A stretch of 64,000 bases of DNA, taken from positions 310,001 to 374,000 of the forward strand of contig CAWBYL010000009.1 of assembly GCA_963793025.1 (NCBI GenBank), given 5' to 3'. This stretch comes from CAWBYL01 sp963793025. GTDB taxonomy: Bacteria; Actinomycetota; Acidimicrobiia; Acidimicrobiales; Acidimicrobilacustridaceae. The notes beneath the pieces were generated by a model that worked only from the letters and a program-made list of their open reading frames with translations, made no database searches and was not told where the DNA came from. The translations under genes and the position numbers were made by a program. Below are positions 8,359 through 16,972 of the stretch, one piece after another; the stretch's first letter is position 1; every line of letters begins with the position of its first letter.

Positions 8359-9252
8359 ATGATCGGCGGCATGCAGATCGCCATGACGCTCCCCACGATG
8401 GTCGCCCACGATCGATCCGACACGCTGGCCTGGTGCCGCTCGGTCGACGAGGGGCCGTGGTCGAGCCTCGCCATCCCCGAGCGCATCACCTACCCGGCCC
8501 ACAACTGGGTGGTCGAGGCGTCGGCCGCCGCCGCCCTCACCGAGCGGGTCCGGCTGTGGACCACCATCATCATCCTCCCGGCCCATGACGCCGTCGACGT
8601 GGCCAAGCAGACAGCTTCCATCGACGTGTTGAGTGGCGGCCGACTCACGGTCGGCGTGGGCGTCGGTGGCCGCGAGCACGACTACCGGGCGATCAACGGC
8701 TCCTTCGCGCGACGGTGGGCCCGCATGGACGAGCAGGTGGCCACCATGCGGCGCATCTGGGCCGGTGAGCCGCCCTTCGAGGGGGCCGATCCCGTCGGAC
8801 CGCCGCCGGTGCAGGCCGGTGGACCGCCCATCGTCGCCGGGGTCATGGGCCCGAAGGCCCTGGCTCGCGCCTCGAAGTGGGCGGTCGGCGTCGACGACGG
8901 CGGCACCGTGTTCGGCATCGACCCCACCGCGGTCGCCGCCTCGTTCGACCGGGTGCGCCAGGCCTGGGCCGACGCCGGCCGCTCCGAGGTCCCGCACCTG
9001 TCGGTGAGCCTCTGGTACGCCCTCGGCGACGGTGCCGGCGAGCGCCTGCGCGACTACGCCTACTCCTACATGAAGATCTTCGGGGACGACCTGGCGTCGT
9101 CCATGGCCGGCCTCCTGACCATGAGCACCCCTGCCGCGCTGGCCGAGGCCGTGGCCACGCTCGACGACCTCGGCTGCGACGAGCTGTTCCTCGTCCCCAC
9201 CACCGCCGACGTCACCGAGCTCCACCGCACCCGGGACGCCCTCGGCTTCTGA
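8359..9252 (+). CDS. LLM-class F420-dependent oxidoreductase
   Basis: A 297-residue luciferase-like (LLM) flavin/F420 oxidoreductase. Typical segments are ASAAAALTERVRLWTTIIILPAHDAVDVAKQTASIDVLSGGRLTVGVGVG (about 55-100), with the TIM-barrel glycine-rich turn, and a C-terminal helix after VATLDDLGCDELFLVPTT. Start MIGG at 8359; a second ATG at 8371 (MQIAMTLP) fits family N-termini equally well. Such enzymes oxidise alcohols or reduce enones using coenzyme F420 in actinobacteria. The gene is followed after 50 bases by an aldo/keto reductase on the same strand, so the two may serve the same redox steps. Confidence 0.85.
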   Translation: MIGGMQIAMTLPTMVAHDRSDTLAWCRSVDEGPWSSLAIPERITYPAHNWVVEASAAAALTERVRLWTTIIILPAHDAVDVAKQTASIDVLSGGRLTVGVGVGGREHDYRAINGSFARRWARMDEQVATMRRIWAGEPPFEGADPVGPPPVQAGGPPIVAGVMGPKALARASKWAVGVDDGGTVFGIDPTAVAASFDRVRQAWADAGRSEVPHLSVSLWYALGDGAGERLRDYAYSYMKIFGDDLASSMAGLLTMSTPAALAEAVATLDDLGCDELFLVPTTADVTELHRTRDALGF

Positions 9253-9302
9253 GCCGCGCCCGGTCGGCGGCACCACCACCGGAGAGGGGCCATGATGGCC
9301 CC

Positions 9303-10244
9303 ATGACCGAGATGACCTACCGCCGCCTGGGTGACTCCGGGCTGTCCGTTTCCACCGTCGGGTTGGGCTGCAACAACTTCGGCATGCGCATCGACGCCGA
9401 CGCCACCAAGCAGGTCGTCGACGCCGCCATCGACGAGGGCATCACCTTGTTCGACACCTCCGACTCCTACGGCGAGTCCGAGGTCATGCTGGCGGCGGCG
9501 CTCGGCGACCGCCGGGACCAGGTCGTGCTGGCCACCAAGTTCGGCACCGACCTGAAAGGGGCCAACGGGCCCGACTGGGGTGCACGCGGCGCCCGCCGCT
9601 ACGTGCGCCGGGCCGTCGAGCGCTCGTTGCGCCGCCTCGACACCGACTGGATCGACCTCTACCAGATCCACTACCCGGACCCGATGACGCCGATCGAGGA
9701 GACGCTCTCGGTGCTCACCGACCTCGTCCACGAAGGCCTCGTCCGCTACGTCGGTTGCTCCAACTTCGCGGCATGGCAACTGGCCGACGCCGACTGGACC
9801 GCTCGCGGCGGGGGCCTGGAGCGCTTCGTGAGCGCCCAGAACCACTACAGCCTTCTCGAGCGCGAGGCCGAAGCCGAGCTGGTCCCGGCGTGCGAGCGCT
9901 TCGGGGTGGGCGTGCTCCCCTACTTCCCGCTGGCCAGCGGCCTGCTCACCGGCAAGTACCACCGCGGCGACGCTCCGCCCGAGGGCGGACGCATCAAGGC
10001 CTGGGGCATGACCCACCTGCTGTCCGACGCCAACTTCGACGTGGTCGAGAAGCTCGAGGCCTACGCCGCCGAGCGGGGCGTGGGACTGCTCGACGTGGCC
10101 ATGGGTGGGCTGGCCGGGCAGCCCGCCGTCGCCTCGGTGATCGCCGGCGCCACCTCGGCCGAGCAGGTCCGGGCCAACGCCGCCGCTGGGGTCTGGGAGC
10201 CCACCGTCGAGGACCGCGACGCCCTCACCGCCGTGCTCGCCTGA
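9303..10244 (+). CDS. Aldo/keto reductase
   Basis: A 313-residue NADPH-dependent aldo/keto reductase. ATG at 9303 begins MTEMTYRRLGDSGLSVSTVGLGCNNFG. The tetrad residues are visible: Asp and Tyr in FDTSDSYGESE (about 50-60), Lys in VLATKFG (about 80) and His in YQIHYPDP (about 122). The C-terminal IAGATSAEQVRANA binds the cofactor phosphate. It belongs to the voltage-channel beta-subunit-like AKR group that reduces diverse carbonyls. It lies 22 bases before a FadR-type regulator and may be co-transcribed with it. Confidence 0.9.
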   Translation: MTEMTYRRLGDSGLSVSTVGLGCNNFGMRIDADATKQVVDAAIDEGITLFDTSDSYGESEVMLAAALGDRRDQVVLATKFGTDLKGANGPDWGARGARRYVRRAVERSLRRLDTDWIDLYQIHYPDPMTPIEETLSVLTDLVHEGLVRYVGCSNFAAWQLADADWTARGGGLERFVSAQNHYSLLEREAEAELVPACERFGVGVLPYFPLASGLLTGKYHRGDAPPEGGRIKAWGMTHLLSDANFDVVEKLEAYAAERGVGLLDVAMGGLAGQPAVASVIAGATSAEQVRANAAAGVWEPTVEDRDALTAVLA

Positions 10245-10266
10245 CCCAACCTGCCATGATGCGCTG

Positions 10267-11088
10267 ATGGACTCGACCAGGCCCGGCGGCGCCGCCGCTG
10301 CTCCGCCGGCCCGGCGGCGGCGCGGCGTCACTCCCGCCGAGGCCGTGGCCGACGAGCTCCGCGCCCGCATCCTCTCCGGAGAGGTGGGCGACGGCGGGGA
10401 GCTGCCCAAGCTCGATGACCTCATGGCCGAGTTCGGACTCTCACGGGCCGCCGTTCGCCAGGCCTGCCAGATCCTCGAGGCCGAAGGCCTGCTCCGGGTG
10501 CGTCGCGGGAACGTGGGCGGATCCGTGGTCCGCCTGCCCGGTGAGGCCGACGCCGCCTACTCCCTCGGCCAGGTCCTCGAGGGTCGCAAGGTCACGGTGG
10601 GCGACGTGGCCGCAGCTGTCGAGCGACTCGAACCCCTGTGCGTGGAGTTGTGCGCCGAGCGGGGCGACCGGGCCGCCGAGGTGATCCCCGCCCTGCGAGC
10701 GGCGCAGGTCGACCTGGCCGCCTGCATCGACGCCGGTGACGGGCACGGTGCGGCGGAGGCCGCCCGCCGCTGGCACGAGGCGATCGTCCGTCAGTGCGGA
10801 AACGTCACCGCTCAGGTGGTTCTCGGTGCCGTCGAAGGGGTCTGGGGCAGCCACACGCGCGCCGCCTCCGAGGAGCTCACCGCCGCCGGGGTTCCCCTCG
10901 CCGAGGATCTCAGCCGACGGACGTTGGCCGAGCACGAGGAGATCCAGGCCCTCATCGAGGCGGGCGACGTCCCCGCCGCCGCGGCGGCGGCCCGTCGCCA
11001 CCTGCAGACGGCCCGGATCCACGCCACCGACCGCGACGACGGCTCGGCCATCCGGGCCCAGACCGTGCGCGACCACACGGCCAGTTGA
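10267..11088 (+). CDS. GntR family regulator, FadR/FCD type
   Basis: A 273-residue regulator. The N-terminal winged helix covers about residues 20-90 (VADELRARILSGEVGDGGELPKLDDLMAEFGLSRAAVRQACQILEAEGLLRVRRGN). The C-terminal all-helical FCD domain (about 115-255) would bind a carboxylate or acyl-CoA effector, using residues such as those in RWHEAIVRQCGN. Its stop overlaps the TTG start of the molybdenum hydroxylase gene (TTGA), so it probably controls the genes around it, including the aldo/keto reductase just upstream. Confidence 0.87.
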   Translation: MDSTRPGGAAAAPPARRRRGVTPAEAVADELRARILSGEVGDGGELPKLDDLMAEFGLSRAAVRQACQILEAEGLLRVRRGNVGGSVVRLPGEADAAYSLGQVLEGRKVTVGDVAAAVERLEPLCVELCAERGDRAAEVIPALRAAQVDLAACIDAGDGHGAAEAARRWHEAIVRQCGNVTAQVVLGAVEGVWGSHTRAASEELTAAGVPLAEDLSRRTLAEHEEIQALIEAGDVPAAAAAARRHLQTARIHATDRDDGSAIRAQTVRDHTAS

Positions 11089-13424
11089 CCGACAGCGTCG
11101 CTCCGACGGCCCCCGAAGGGCGGGACGGCATCGGTCGGACGGTGACCCGCCTCGAGGACGACGAGCTGCTCCGCGGGCGGGGCCGGTACGTCGCTGACCT
11201 CGGGGCCGCCACCCTCCACGCCGTGTTCGTCCGGGCCACCGACGCCCACGGACGGATCCGGTCGATCGACAGCGCCGCCGCCCGGATCGCACCAGGGGTG
11301 GTGGCGGTCCTCGACGCCGACGACCTGGCTCTCGCACCGGTGCCGGGCCACGTCGCCCTCGCCGTCGGGCTGGCCCGCCCGCCCCTCGCCACCGAACGGG
11401 TGCGCTTCGTGGGCGAACCGGTGGCCGTGGTGGTGGCCGACACGCGAGCCCGGGCCGTCGACGCCGCCGAGCTGGTGGTGGTCGACGTCGAGCCCCGTCG
11501 GGCGGTCAGCGGGATCGAGGAGGCCGAGGCCGGCGGCGCGGCTCTGCTCTTCCCCGAGCACGGCACCAACGTGGTGTTCGAGCGTCGTGTCGGTGACGAC
11601 CACGACCCGCTCGCAGGAGCGGATCTCGTCGTTCGGGGCCGGTTCGTCAACCAACGGGTCGCCAGCGCCCCGATGGAACCCGACGGGTGCCGGGCCGAAC
11701 CCACCGCCGACGGGGTGACGGTGTGGGCGTCGACCCAGCGGGTGCACCACGTGCGCGACGCCATCGCCGCCAGCCTCGGTCGGGAGCCCAGCGCCGTGCG
11801 GGTCGTCGCTCCCCGGGTGGGAGGCGGGTTCGGGGGCAAGTTCGAGGCGTCGGTGGAGACCATCGTCGTCGCCGCGGTCGCGCTGCGGCTGGGCCGGGCG
11901 GTGACGTGGATCCAGACCCGCACGGAGAACCTGGTCGGCATGCCTCACGGGCGGGGCCAGGTCCAGGAGGCCGCCCTCGGCGTGAGCACCGACGGCACCT
12001 TCGTCGGCCTCGACGTGACCGTCACCGCCGATGCCGGCGCCTACCCCATGGTCGGCGCCGTCATACCCAACGCCACCGTCCTCATGGCTCCGGGGCCGTA
12101 CCGGATCGGCCGCGTCCGCGGCCTCGGTCGGGCGGTGGCCACCACCACCACCCCGGTGGGCGCCTATCGCGGCGCCGGTCGTCCCGAAGCCACCGCGATG
12201 CTCGAGCGGCTGGTCGACCTGGCCGCCGCCGAGCTCGGTGTCGACCCCGTGGCCCTGCGGCTGCAGAACCTCCTGCCCGCCGACGGCTTCCCCCACACCA
12301 GCGCCACCGGGATGACCTACGACTCGGGCGACTACGCCCGCTGCCTGACCGAGGTCGTCCGTGCCGTCGACGGCGACGCGGTGCGCCGGCAGCAGGCCCG
12401 AGAGACGAGCGGAGCCGCGGTGACCGGGTTCCGCACCGGCGTGGGGGTGGCGATGTGGCTGGACTGCACGCCCATGAACCGGCCGGGCGAGCACGCCTCC
12501 GTGCGGATCGAGCCCGCCGGCGGTGGCGTCCGGGTCGTCGTGCGCGACGGAGCCAACGACCAGGGCCAGGCCCACCGCACGACGTGGGGGCTGATCCTCG
12601 CTGACCGCCTCGGGGTGCCGCTCGCTTCGGTCGAGCTCGAGGGAGGTGACACGGCCGAGGTGCCCACCGGAGAAGGGACCGGCTCGGCCCGGTCGTTGAT
12701 GTTGGCCGGTGGGGCGGTGCACGACGCCGCCCTCGTGCTCCTCGACCGGGCCCGGCTGGTGGCCGCCCACGAGCTGGAGGCGGCGCCCGCGGACATCGTG
12801 CCGGTCGCCGGAGGGCTGGCGGTGGCGGGCACGCCCGGCCGTCGGGTCGACTGGGCCACCATCGCCCACCGAGCCGGTTCGGCCGACCTGCCTGGTGAGC
12901 TGGCTGACCAGCTCGGCCCCGATCCTCTCGCCGTGGCTGTCGACCACCTGCAGTCCGGCCCGACGTTCCCCTCCGGGGCCCACGCCGCGGTCGTCGAGGT
13001 CGACACCGCCACCGGAGCGGTGCGTCTGGTTCGCTTCGCCGCCGTCGATGACTGCGGGACAGTGGTCAACCCGCCGGTGGTCGCCGGCCAGCAGCACGGC
13101 GGGATCGTCCAGGGCATCGCCCAGGCGCTCTTCGAGGAGGTCCGCCACGATCCCGACGGCAGCCCCACCACCACGACGTTCGCCGATTACGGGATCCCGT
13201 CGGCGGCCGACCTGCCGTCGCTCGAGGTGGCCACCATCGAGTCGCCCAGCCCTGTCAACGTCCTCGGCGCCAAGGGCATCGGCCAGTCCGGTGCCATCGG
13301 GTCGACGGTGGCCGTGCAGAACGCCGTGATGGACGCCCTGGGTCCACTGGGCGTCACCCACATCGACCTCCCTCTCACCCCTGAGAACGTGTGGCGGGCC
13401 ATCACCGCCGCCACCACTCGCTGA
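11085..13424 (+). CDS. Molybdenum hydroxylase large subunit (xanthine dehydrogenase/CoxL family)
   Basis: A 779-residue molybdopterin-binding large subunit. I chose the TTG at 11085 because it keeps the conserved IGRTVTRLEDDELLRGRGRYVADL start and overlaps the previous stop (TTGA); a GTG inside VTRLED would cut this motif. Cofactor motifs seen include GGGFGGKFE (about residue 245-255), VGAYRGAGRPEATAMLERLVD and DGANDQGQAH. The catalytic Glu loop, normally KGxGE, reads KGIGQSGAIG with Gln at about 734, so turnover may be impaired. No FAD or [2Fe-2S] subunit gene lies beside it, although holoenzymes need them. The Gln substitution and the missing partners make this gene unusual. Confidence 0.88.
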   Translation: MTDSVAPTAPEGRDGIGRTVTRLEDDELLRGRGRYVADLGAATLHAVFVRATDAHGRIRSIDSAAARIAPGVVAVLDADDLALAPVPGHVALAVGLARPPLATERVRFVGEPVAVVVADTRARAVDAAELVVVDVEPRRAVSGIEEAEAGGAALLFPEHGTNVVFERRVGDDHDPLAGADLVVRGRFVNQRVASAPMEPDGCRAEPTADGVTVWASTQRVHHVRDAIAASLGREPSAVRVVAPRVGGGFGGKFEASVETIVVAAVALRLGRAVTWIQTRTENLVGMPHGRGQVQEAALGVSTDGTFVGLDVTVTADAGAYPMVGAVIPNATVLMAPGPYRIGRVRGLGRAVATTTTPVGAYRGAGRPEATAMLERLVDLAAAELGVDPVALRLQNLLPADGFPHTSATGMTYDSGDYARCLTEVVRAVDGDAVRRQQARETSGAAVTGFRTGVGVAMWLDCTPMNRPGEHASVRIEPAGGGVRVVVRDGANDQGQAHRTTWGLILADRLGVPLASVELEGGDTAEVPTGEGTGSARSLMLAGGAVHDAALVLLDRARLVAAHELEAAPADIVPVAGGLAVAGTPGRRVDWATIAHRAGSADLPGELADQLGPDPLAVAVDHLQSGPTFPSGAHAAVVEVDTATGAVRLVRFAAVDDCGTVVNPPVVAGQQHGGIVQGIAQALFEEVRHDPDGSPTTTTFADYGIPSAADLPSLEVATIESPSPVNVLGAKGIGQSGAIGSTVAVQNAVMDALGPLGVTHIDLPLTPENVWRAITAATTR

Positions 13425-13444
13425 TCCACTCGCCCGTCCCCTCC

Positions 13445-13496
13445 CGAAACGATGCGCATCTCGCGTGCCCTGGCACGCGAGATGCGCATCGTTTCG
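13445..13496. repeat. Perfect 25-bp inverted repeat with 2-base loop
   Basis: Positions 13445-13469 and 13472-13496 are exact reverse complements, separated only by CT. The hairpin starts about 20 bases after the large-subunit stop. It may act as a terminator, but a perfect 25-bp stem with no T-run is longer than a terminator needs and suggests a repeated palindromic element. Confidence 0.8.
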
Positions 13497-13540
13497 GTCG
13501 TGGGGGGCCGATGAGGGGCCAAGAGTCAATCATCGAATGT

Positions 13541-13546
13541 TAGGGT
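13541..13546 (+). promoter_or_regulatory. Putative -10 hexamer TAGGGT
   Basis: TAGGGTCG ends 25 bases before the GTG of the amidohydrolase at 13572, inside the only AT-rich patch of the gap (gagtcaatcatcgaatgt just upstream). It is one of four identical 8-mers placed similarly in this window. Confidence 0.5.
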
Positions 13547-13571
13547 CGGGCCCGACCGAGGGGGACGACTG

Positions 13572-14831
13572 GTGAGCATCAACTTCGACGACCTGGAGAG
13601 CCGCGAGGGCTTCTTCGCCACCAAGAAGCCGAAGCAGGTGACCTTCCTTCCCGATCCCGAACGGCGACCGCGTCACTTCACCTTCATCTCGGTCGACGAC
13701 CACCTGGTGGAACCCCCCGAGATGTTCACCGGGCGGATGCCGGCCCGCTACGCCGAGCTGGCCCCCCGGGTCGAGCTGGACGACACGGGGATGGAGTACT
13801 GGCTCTACGACGGGGACCGCCAGTACAAGGTCGGGCTCAACGCCGTCGTCGGGCGACCCCGCAGCGAGCTCAGCTTCGAGCCCAGCCGCTTCGACGAGAT
13901 GCGTCGGGGCGCCTACGACATCGAGGCCCGGGTGCACGACATGGACCTCAACGGCGTGTACGCGTCGCTCAACTTCCCGTCGTCGCTGGCCGGGTTCGCC
14001 GGGCAGCGCTTCCAGCTCGGCGTCAGCGACCCCGACCTGGCACTGGCCGTGGTGCGGGCGGCCAACGACTGGCACCTCGATGCCTGGGCCGGACCTCACC
14101 CCGACCGGATCATCCCGGTCCAGCTCCCCTGGCTGCTCGATCCCCACGTGGCCGCCGCCGAGATCCGGGCCAACGCCGAACGGGGCTTCCGGGCCGTCAC
14201 CTTCCCGGAGCTGCCCGAGCGGTTGGGCCTCCCCTCCCTGCACACCGGGTACTGGGACCCGTTCATGGCCGCCTGCGCCGAGACCGGCACCGTCGTGTGC
14301 CTCCACGTGGGGTCCTCGTCGAGCGCACCCATGACGTCCTCGGACGCCCCCGCCGACACCATCGGGGTCCTGTTCTTCGGTTGGGCCATGTTCGCCGCCG
14401 TCGACTGGCTCTACTCGAAGCTGCCGGTGCGCTTCCCCGACCTGAAGATCTGCCTGTCCGAAGGAGGCATCGGCTGGGTGCCGGGCCTGATGGACCGACT
14501 CGACCACGTCGGGCGCTACCAGGAGATGTACGGCACCTGGGTCGACATCGACCTCACGCCCCGGGAGGTTCTGTCCCGGAACTTCTGGTTCTGCACCATC
14601 GACGACCGTTCCGGTCTCGAACTGCGCCACACCATCGGCATCGACCACGTGATGCTCGAGAGCGACTACCCCCACCAGGACGGCACCTGGCCCGACACCC
14701 AGGAGATCCTGTACGACCAGATCGGCCACTTCCCGGCCGACGATGTCCGCAAGATGACCTGGGAGAACGCCTCCACCCTCTTCCGGTTCCCCGTCCCCGC
14801 CGCCGTGCAGGCCGATCCGGACGCGTTCTGA
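13572..14831 (+). CDS. TIM-barrel amidohydrolase (amidohydrolase-2 family)
   Basis: A 419-residue amidohydrolase-2 protein from GTG at 13572, with GAGGGGGACG upstream. ISVDDHLVEPPEMF (about residue 38-50) is the metal motif, VCLHVGSS (about 240) carries a metal His, and LESDYPHQDGTWPDT (about 360) has the catalytic Asp. It aligns closely with the protein at 37142 (shared MDLNGV, NFPS, ARGF/ERGF, SEGGIGWV and NFWFCTIDD blocks), so they are paralogues. A class II aldolase-like gene follows 2 bases after the stop and is likely co-transcribed. These enzymes decarboxylate or hydrolyse; the substrate is unknown. Confidence 0.87.
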   Translation: MSINFDDLESREGFFATKKPKQVTFLPDPERRPRHFTFISVDDHLVEPPEMFTGRMPARYAELAPRVELDDTGMEYWLYDGDRQYKVGLNAVVGRPRSELSFEPSRFDEMRRGAYDIEARVHDMDLNGVYASLNFPSSLAGFAGQRFQLGVSDPDLALAVVRAANDWHLDAWAGPHPDRIIPVQLPWLLDPHVAAAEIRANAERGFRAVTFPELPERLGLPSLHTGYWDPFMAACAETGTVVCLHVGSSSSAPMTSSDAPADTIGVLFFGWAMFAAVDWLYSKLPVRFPDLKICLSEGGIGWVPGLMDRLDHVGRYQEMYGTWVDIDLTPREVLSRNFWFCTIDDRSGLELRHTIGIDHVMLESDYPHQDGTWPDTQEILYDQIGHFPADDVRKMTWENASTLFRFPVPAAVQADPDAF

Positions 14832-14833
14832 CC

Positions 14834-15550
14834 ATGGGTGGCGATCCCATGACCATCGACGACCTCCGCTTCCGCATCGCCGCCGGCCGCCGGATCCTCT
14901 ACCGGGAGGGCTGCGACTCGAACGTGGGCGGCCACGTCAGCGCCCGCACCGAGGAGGGCGACGGCTTCTGGGTCACCGGCTTCGAGTACCTCGACCAGAC
15001 CCTGCCCCACGACCTGGTCAAGCTGGACTTCGACCTCCATCCGCTCGTCGGGGCCCACGAGCTGTCCCCCGCGGTGAACTTCCACGCGCTCATCTACCGG
15101 CGCCGCCCCGACGCCGGCGCCATCGTCCACGTGCACTCCCACCACCTCTCCGTGCTGTCGTCCATCGAGGGCCGCACGGTCGGCATGTACAACGTGGTGG
15201 CCGTCCTGTTCCACGACGAGCAGGCCACCTACCTCGACGACGGGGTCAAGGCCCACACCGACGTGGTCGACGCCCTCGGTGAGGACAAGCACGTCGTGAT
15301 CATCAAGAACCACGGCGCCATCGTGGTCTCCGACACCGTCGAGAACGCCGTGATCGAGGCCGTCACCCTCGAGGCCGCCGCCCGCTACCACCTGGAGTGC
15401 GTGGCCGCCGGCGGCACCGAGATCCTCGACGCCGAGGTCCGAGGCGGCAAGGCCATGTACCGCAAGCACTACCTGCCCCAGATGTGGCGGGCCAACCTCG
15501 AGCGCATCCGCCACACCGACCCCGACCTGTTCGCCACGCTCGACGCCTGA
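14834..15550 (+). CDS. Class II aldolase/adducin family protein
   Basis: A 238-residue protein (233 if it starts at the second ATG, 14849, MTIDDLRFRI, which has GGTGG before it). N-SNVGGHVSAR (about 28-37) binds the phosphate or carboxylate. HVHSHH (about 97-102) gives two zinc histidines and IIKNHGAIV (about 158) the third. The catalytic Glu position lies in the NFHALIYRRRPDAGAIVH region. Relatives include fuculose-phosphate aldolases and ketoacid decarboxylase-like enzymes. It probably cleaves or decarboxylates a product of the amidohydrolase encoded just before it. Confidence 0.85.
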   Translation: MGGDPMTIDDLRFRIAAGRRILYREGCDSNVGGHVSARTEEGDGFWVTGFEYLDQTLPHDLVKLDFDLHPLVGAHELSPAVNFHALIYRRRPDAGAIVHVHSHHLSVLSSIEGRTVGMYNVVAVLFHDEQATYLDDGVKAHTDVVDALGEDKHVVIIKNHGAIVVSDTVENAVIEAVTLEAAARYHLECVAAGGTEILDAEVRGGKAMYRKHYLPQMWRANLERIRHTDPDLFATLDA

Positions 15551-15563
15551 CGCCCGGCGACGG

Positions 15564-16325
15564 TCAGGTGATGGGGCAGCTGGCGCCGTCGGCCATCACC
15601 GTGTTGCCGGTGAGATAGCGGGCGTCGTCGGACAGGAGGAACCGGACCACCGGCCCGATGTCGTCGACGGCGTCCCCGAGGTGGCCGAGCGGATTGCGAC
15701 CGAGCACCCGGCCGGCCATGGCCGTGTCCTCGGCGAACGCCTTGTCCATGGCCGGGGTGGCGGCCAGGGGGGCCACCGAGTTCACCCGGATGCCGGCCGG
15801 GCCCCACTCGCGAGCCAGGGCGCGGGCCAGGCCGCGTTGGGCCGCCTTCACCGCGGCGTACACGGGGAGACGGGCCTTGCCCTCGAAGCCGGCCTCCGAG
15901 GTCAACACCACGTAGGCGCCACCGGCGGCGGCGAGGTGGGGCCTCGCCGCGCGCGCGAGCAGGTAGGTGCCCCGCAGGGAGACGGCCACGTGGTCGCCGA
16001 CGTCGACCAGCGGCACGTCGGCCAGGTCGGTGAGGTGGGGCGACAGGCCGCTCGTGGCGTTGTGGACCACGCCGTCGAGGCGGCCGTCACGGGTGATCAC
16101 CGCGCCGACGGCGGCCTGGACCGATGCCGGATCGGCGGCATCGCACACCACTGCTCGCCCGTGGCCCCCGCCGGCGTCGACCTCGGCGGCCACCGCGGTG
16201 GCCTCGGCCTCACGGCGAGCAGCGATCCAGACCGTCCAACCGGCCTGCCCGCACGCCACGGCGATGCCGCGTCCGACTCCGCCGCTCGCGCCGGTCACCA
16301 TCACCACGGGGCACGCCGCGCTCAT
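15564..16325 (-). CDS. SDR family oxidoreductase (catalytically complete)
   Basis: A 253-residue short-chain dehydrogenase. The start at 16325 (MSAACPVVMVTGASGGVG) overlaps the TGA of the preceding SDR-like gene (ATGA). It shows the Rossmann motif TGASGGVGRG, HNATSG in place of NNAG, the active Ser in VVLTSEAG, and YAAVK (Tyr and Lys) followed by GIRVNSVAP. The tail ends RYLTGNTVMADGASCPIT. It is the last gene of the eight-gene operon. Its neighbour is an SDR-like protein without the active site, which suggests a heteromer like BbsCD of toluene degradation. Confidence 0.88.
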   Translation of the reverse strand: MSAACPVVMVTGASGGVGRGIAVACGQAGWTVWIAARREAEATAVAAEVDAGGGHGRAVVCDAADPASVQAAVGAVITRDGRLDGVVHNATSGLSPHLTDLADVPLVDVGDHVAVSLRGTYLLARAARPHLAAAGGAYVVLTSEAGFEGKARLPVYAAVKAAQRGLARALAREWGPAGIRVNSVAPLAATPAMDKAFAEDTAMAGRVLGRNPLGHLGDAVDDIGPVVRFLLSDDARYLTGNTVMADGASCPIT

Positions 16326-16972
16326 CGCCACGACCGCCCGCAGTCGGCGTGCAGAACGGTGCCGGTGAGCCCGACGGCGTCGGGCGCGAGCAGGAGGCGG
16401 ACGGCGCCGAGGGCCTCGGCCAGCACCGAGCCCGGGAAGGCCGCCAGCGGAGGCGACGGATCCACGACCGGGCGAACGGTCAACCGCGCCGGGGTCGAGA
16501 CCGCGTTGACGCGGACCCCCCGTGGCCCCTCGGACCGGGCCATCGATCGGGTGAGGGCCTCGACGGCGTCGGCCACCCCCGTCTCGGGGGCCCAGCCGGC
16601 ACAGTCGAGCGGCGCCGCCCGGTCGACCACGGCGACGATCACACCGCCGTCACCGCAGCGGGCCTTGGCGGCACCGAAAGCCGTCACCCAGCGGGCCAGG
16701 GCCAGCTCGCTGCGCCGCATCCAGAGGTCGAGGTCGACGTCGTCGAGCGGGCCGGGGGCCGGGGACGCCGCCCACGGGGCCAACACCACGTGGTCGACGG
16801 CAGGGCGTCGGGAGGCGTCGCTCCGCCACGTCTCGAGTGGCGCCGCCCACGACCAGTCGAGGGCGCTGCTGTCCGAGGTGGGGTCGGGCATCGTCTCCAG
16901 CGCGCACCCCAGGGCCTCGGCCAGGGCGGCCACCTCGGGCTCCTCGGTACCGAGCATCACGGTCGAGGTCAT
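16322..16972 (-). CDS. Degenerate SDR-like protein without active-site residues
   Basis: A 216-residue protein that keeps the SDR C-terminal pattern (AVEALTRSMARSEGPRGVRVNAVSTPARL and GLTGTVLHADCG) but lacks the TGxxxGxG nucleotide motif and, by eye, replaces the catalytic Tyr with Glu130 and the Lys with Ala134. It overlaps by ATGA with both neighbours: the amidohydrolase before it and the complete SDR after it. Such pseudo-SDRs act as structural partners in heteromeric dehydrogenases (BbsC, or HSD17B8/CBR4-like pairs are known cases). I infer the same role here. It might instead be an unrelated Rossmann protein, but the VRVNAV block argues against that. Confidence 0.72.
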   Translation of the reverse strand: MTSTVMLGTEEPEVAALAEALGCALETMPDPTSDSSALDWSWAAPLETWRSDASRRPAVDHVVLAPWAASPAPGPLDDVDLDLWMRRSELALARWVTAFGAAKARCGDGGVIVAVVDRAAPLDCAGWAPETGVADAVEALTRSMARSEGPRGVRVNAVSTPARLTVRPVVDPSPPLAAFPGSVLAEALGAVRLLLAPDAVGLTGTVLHADCGRSWR

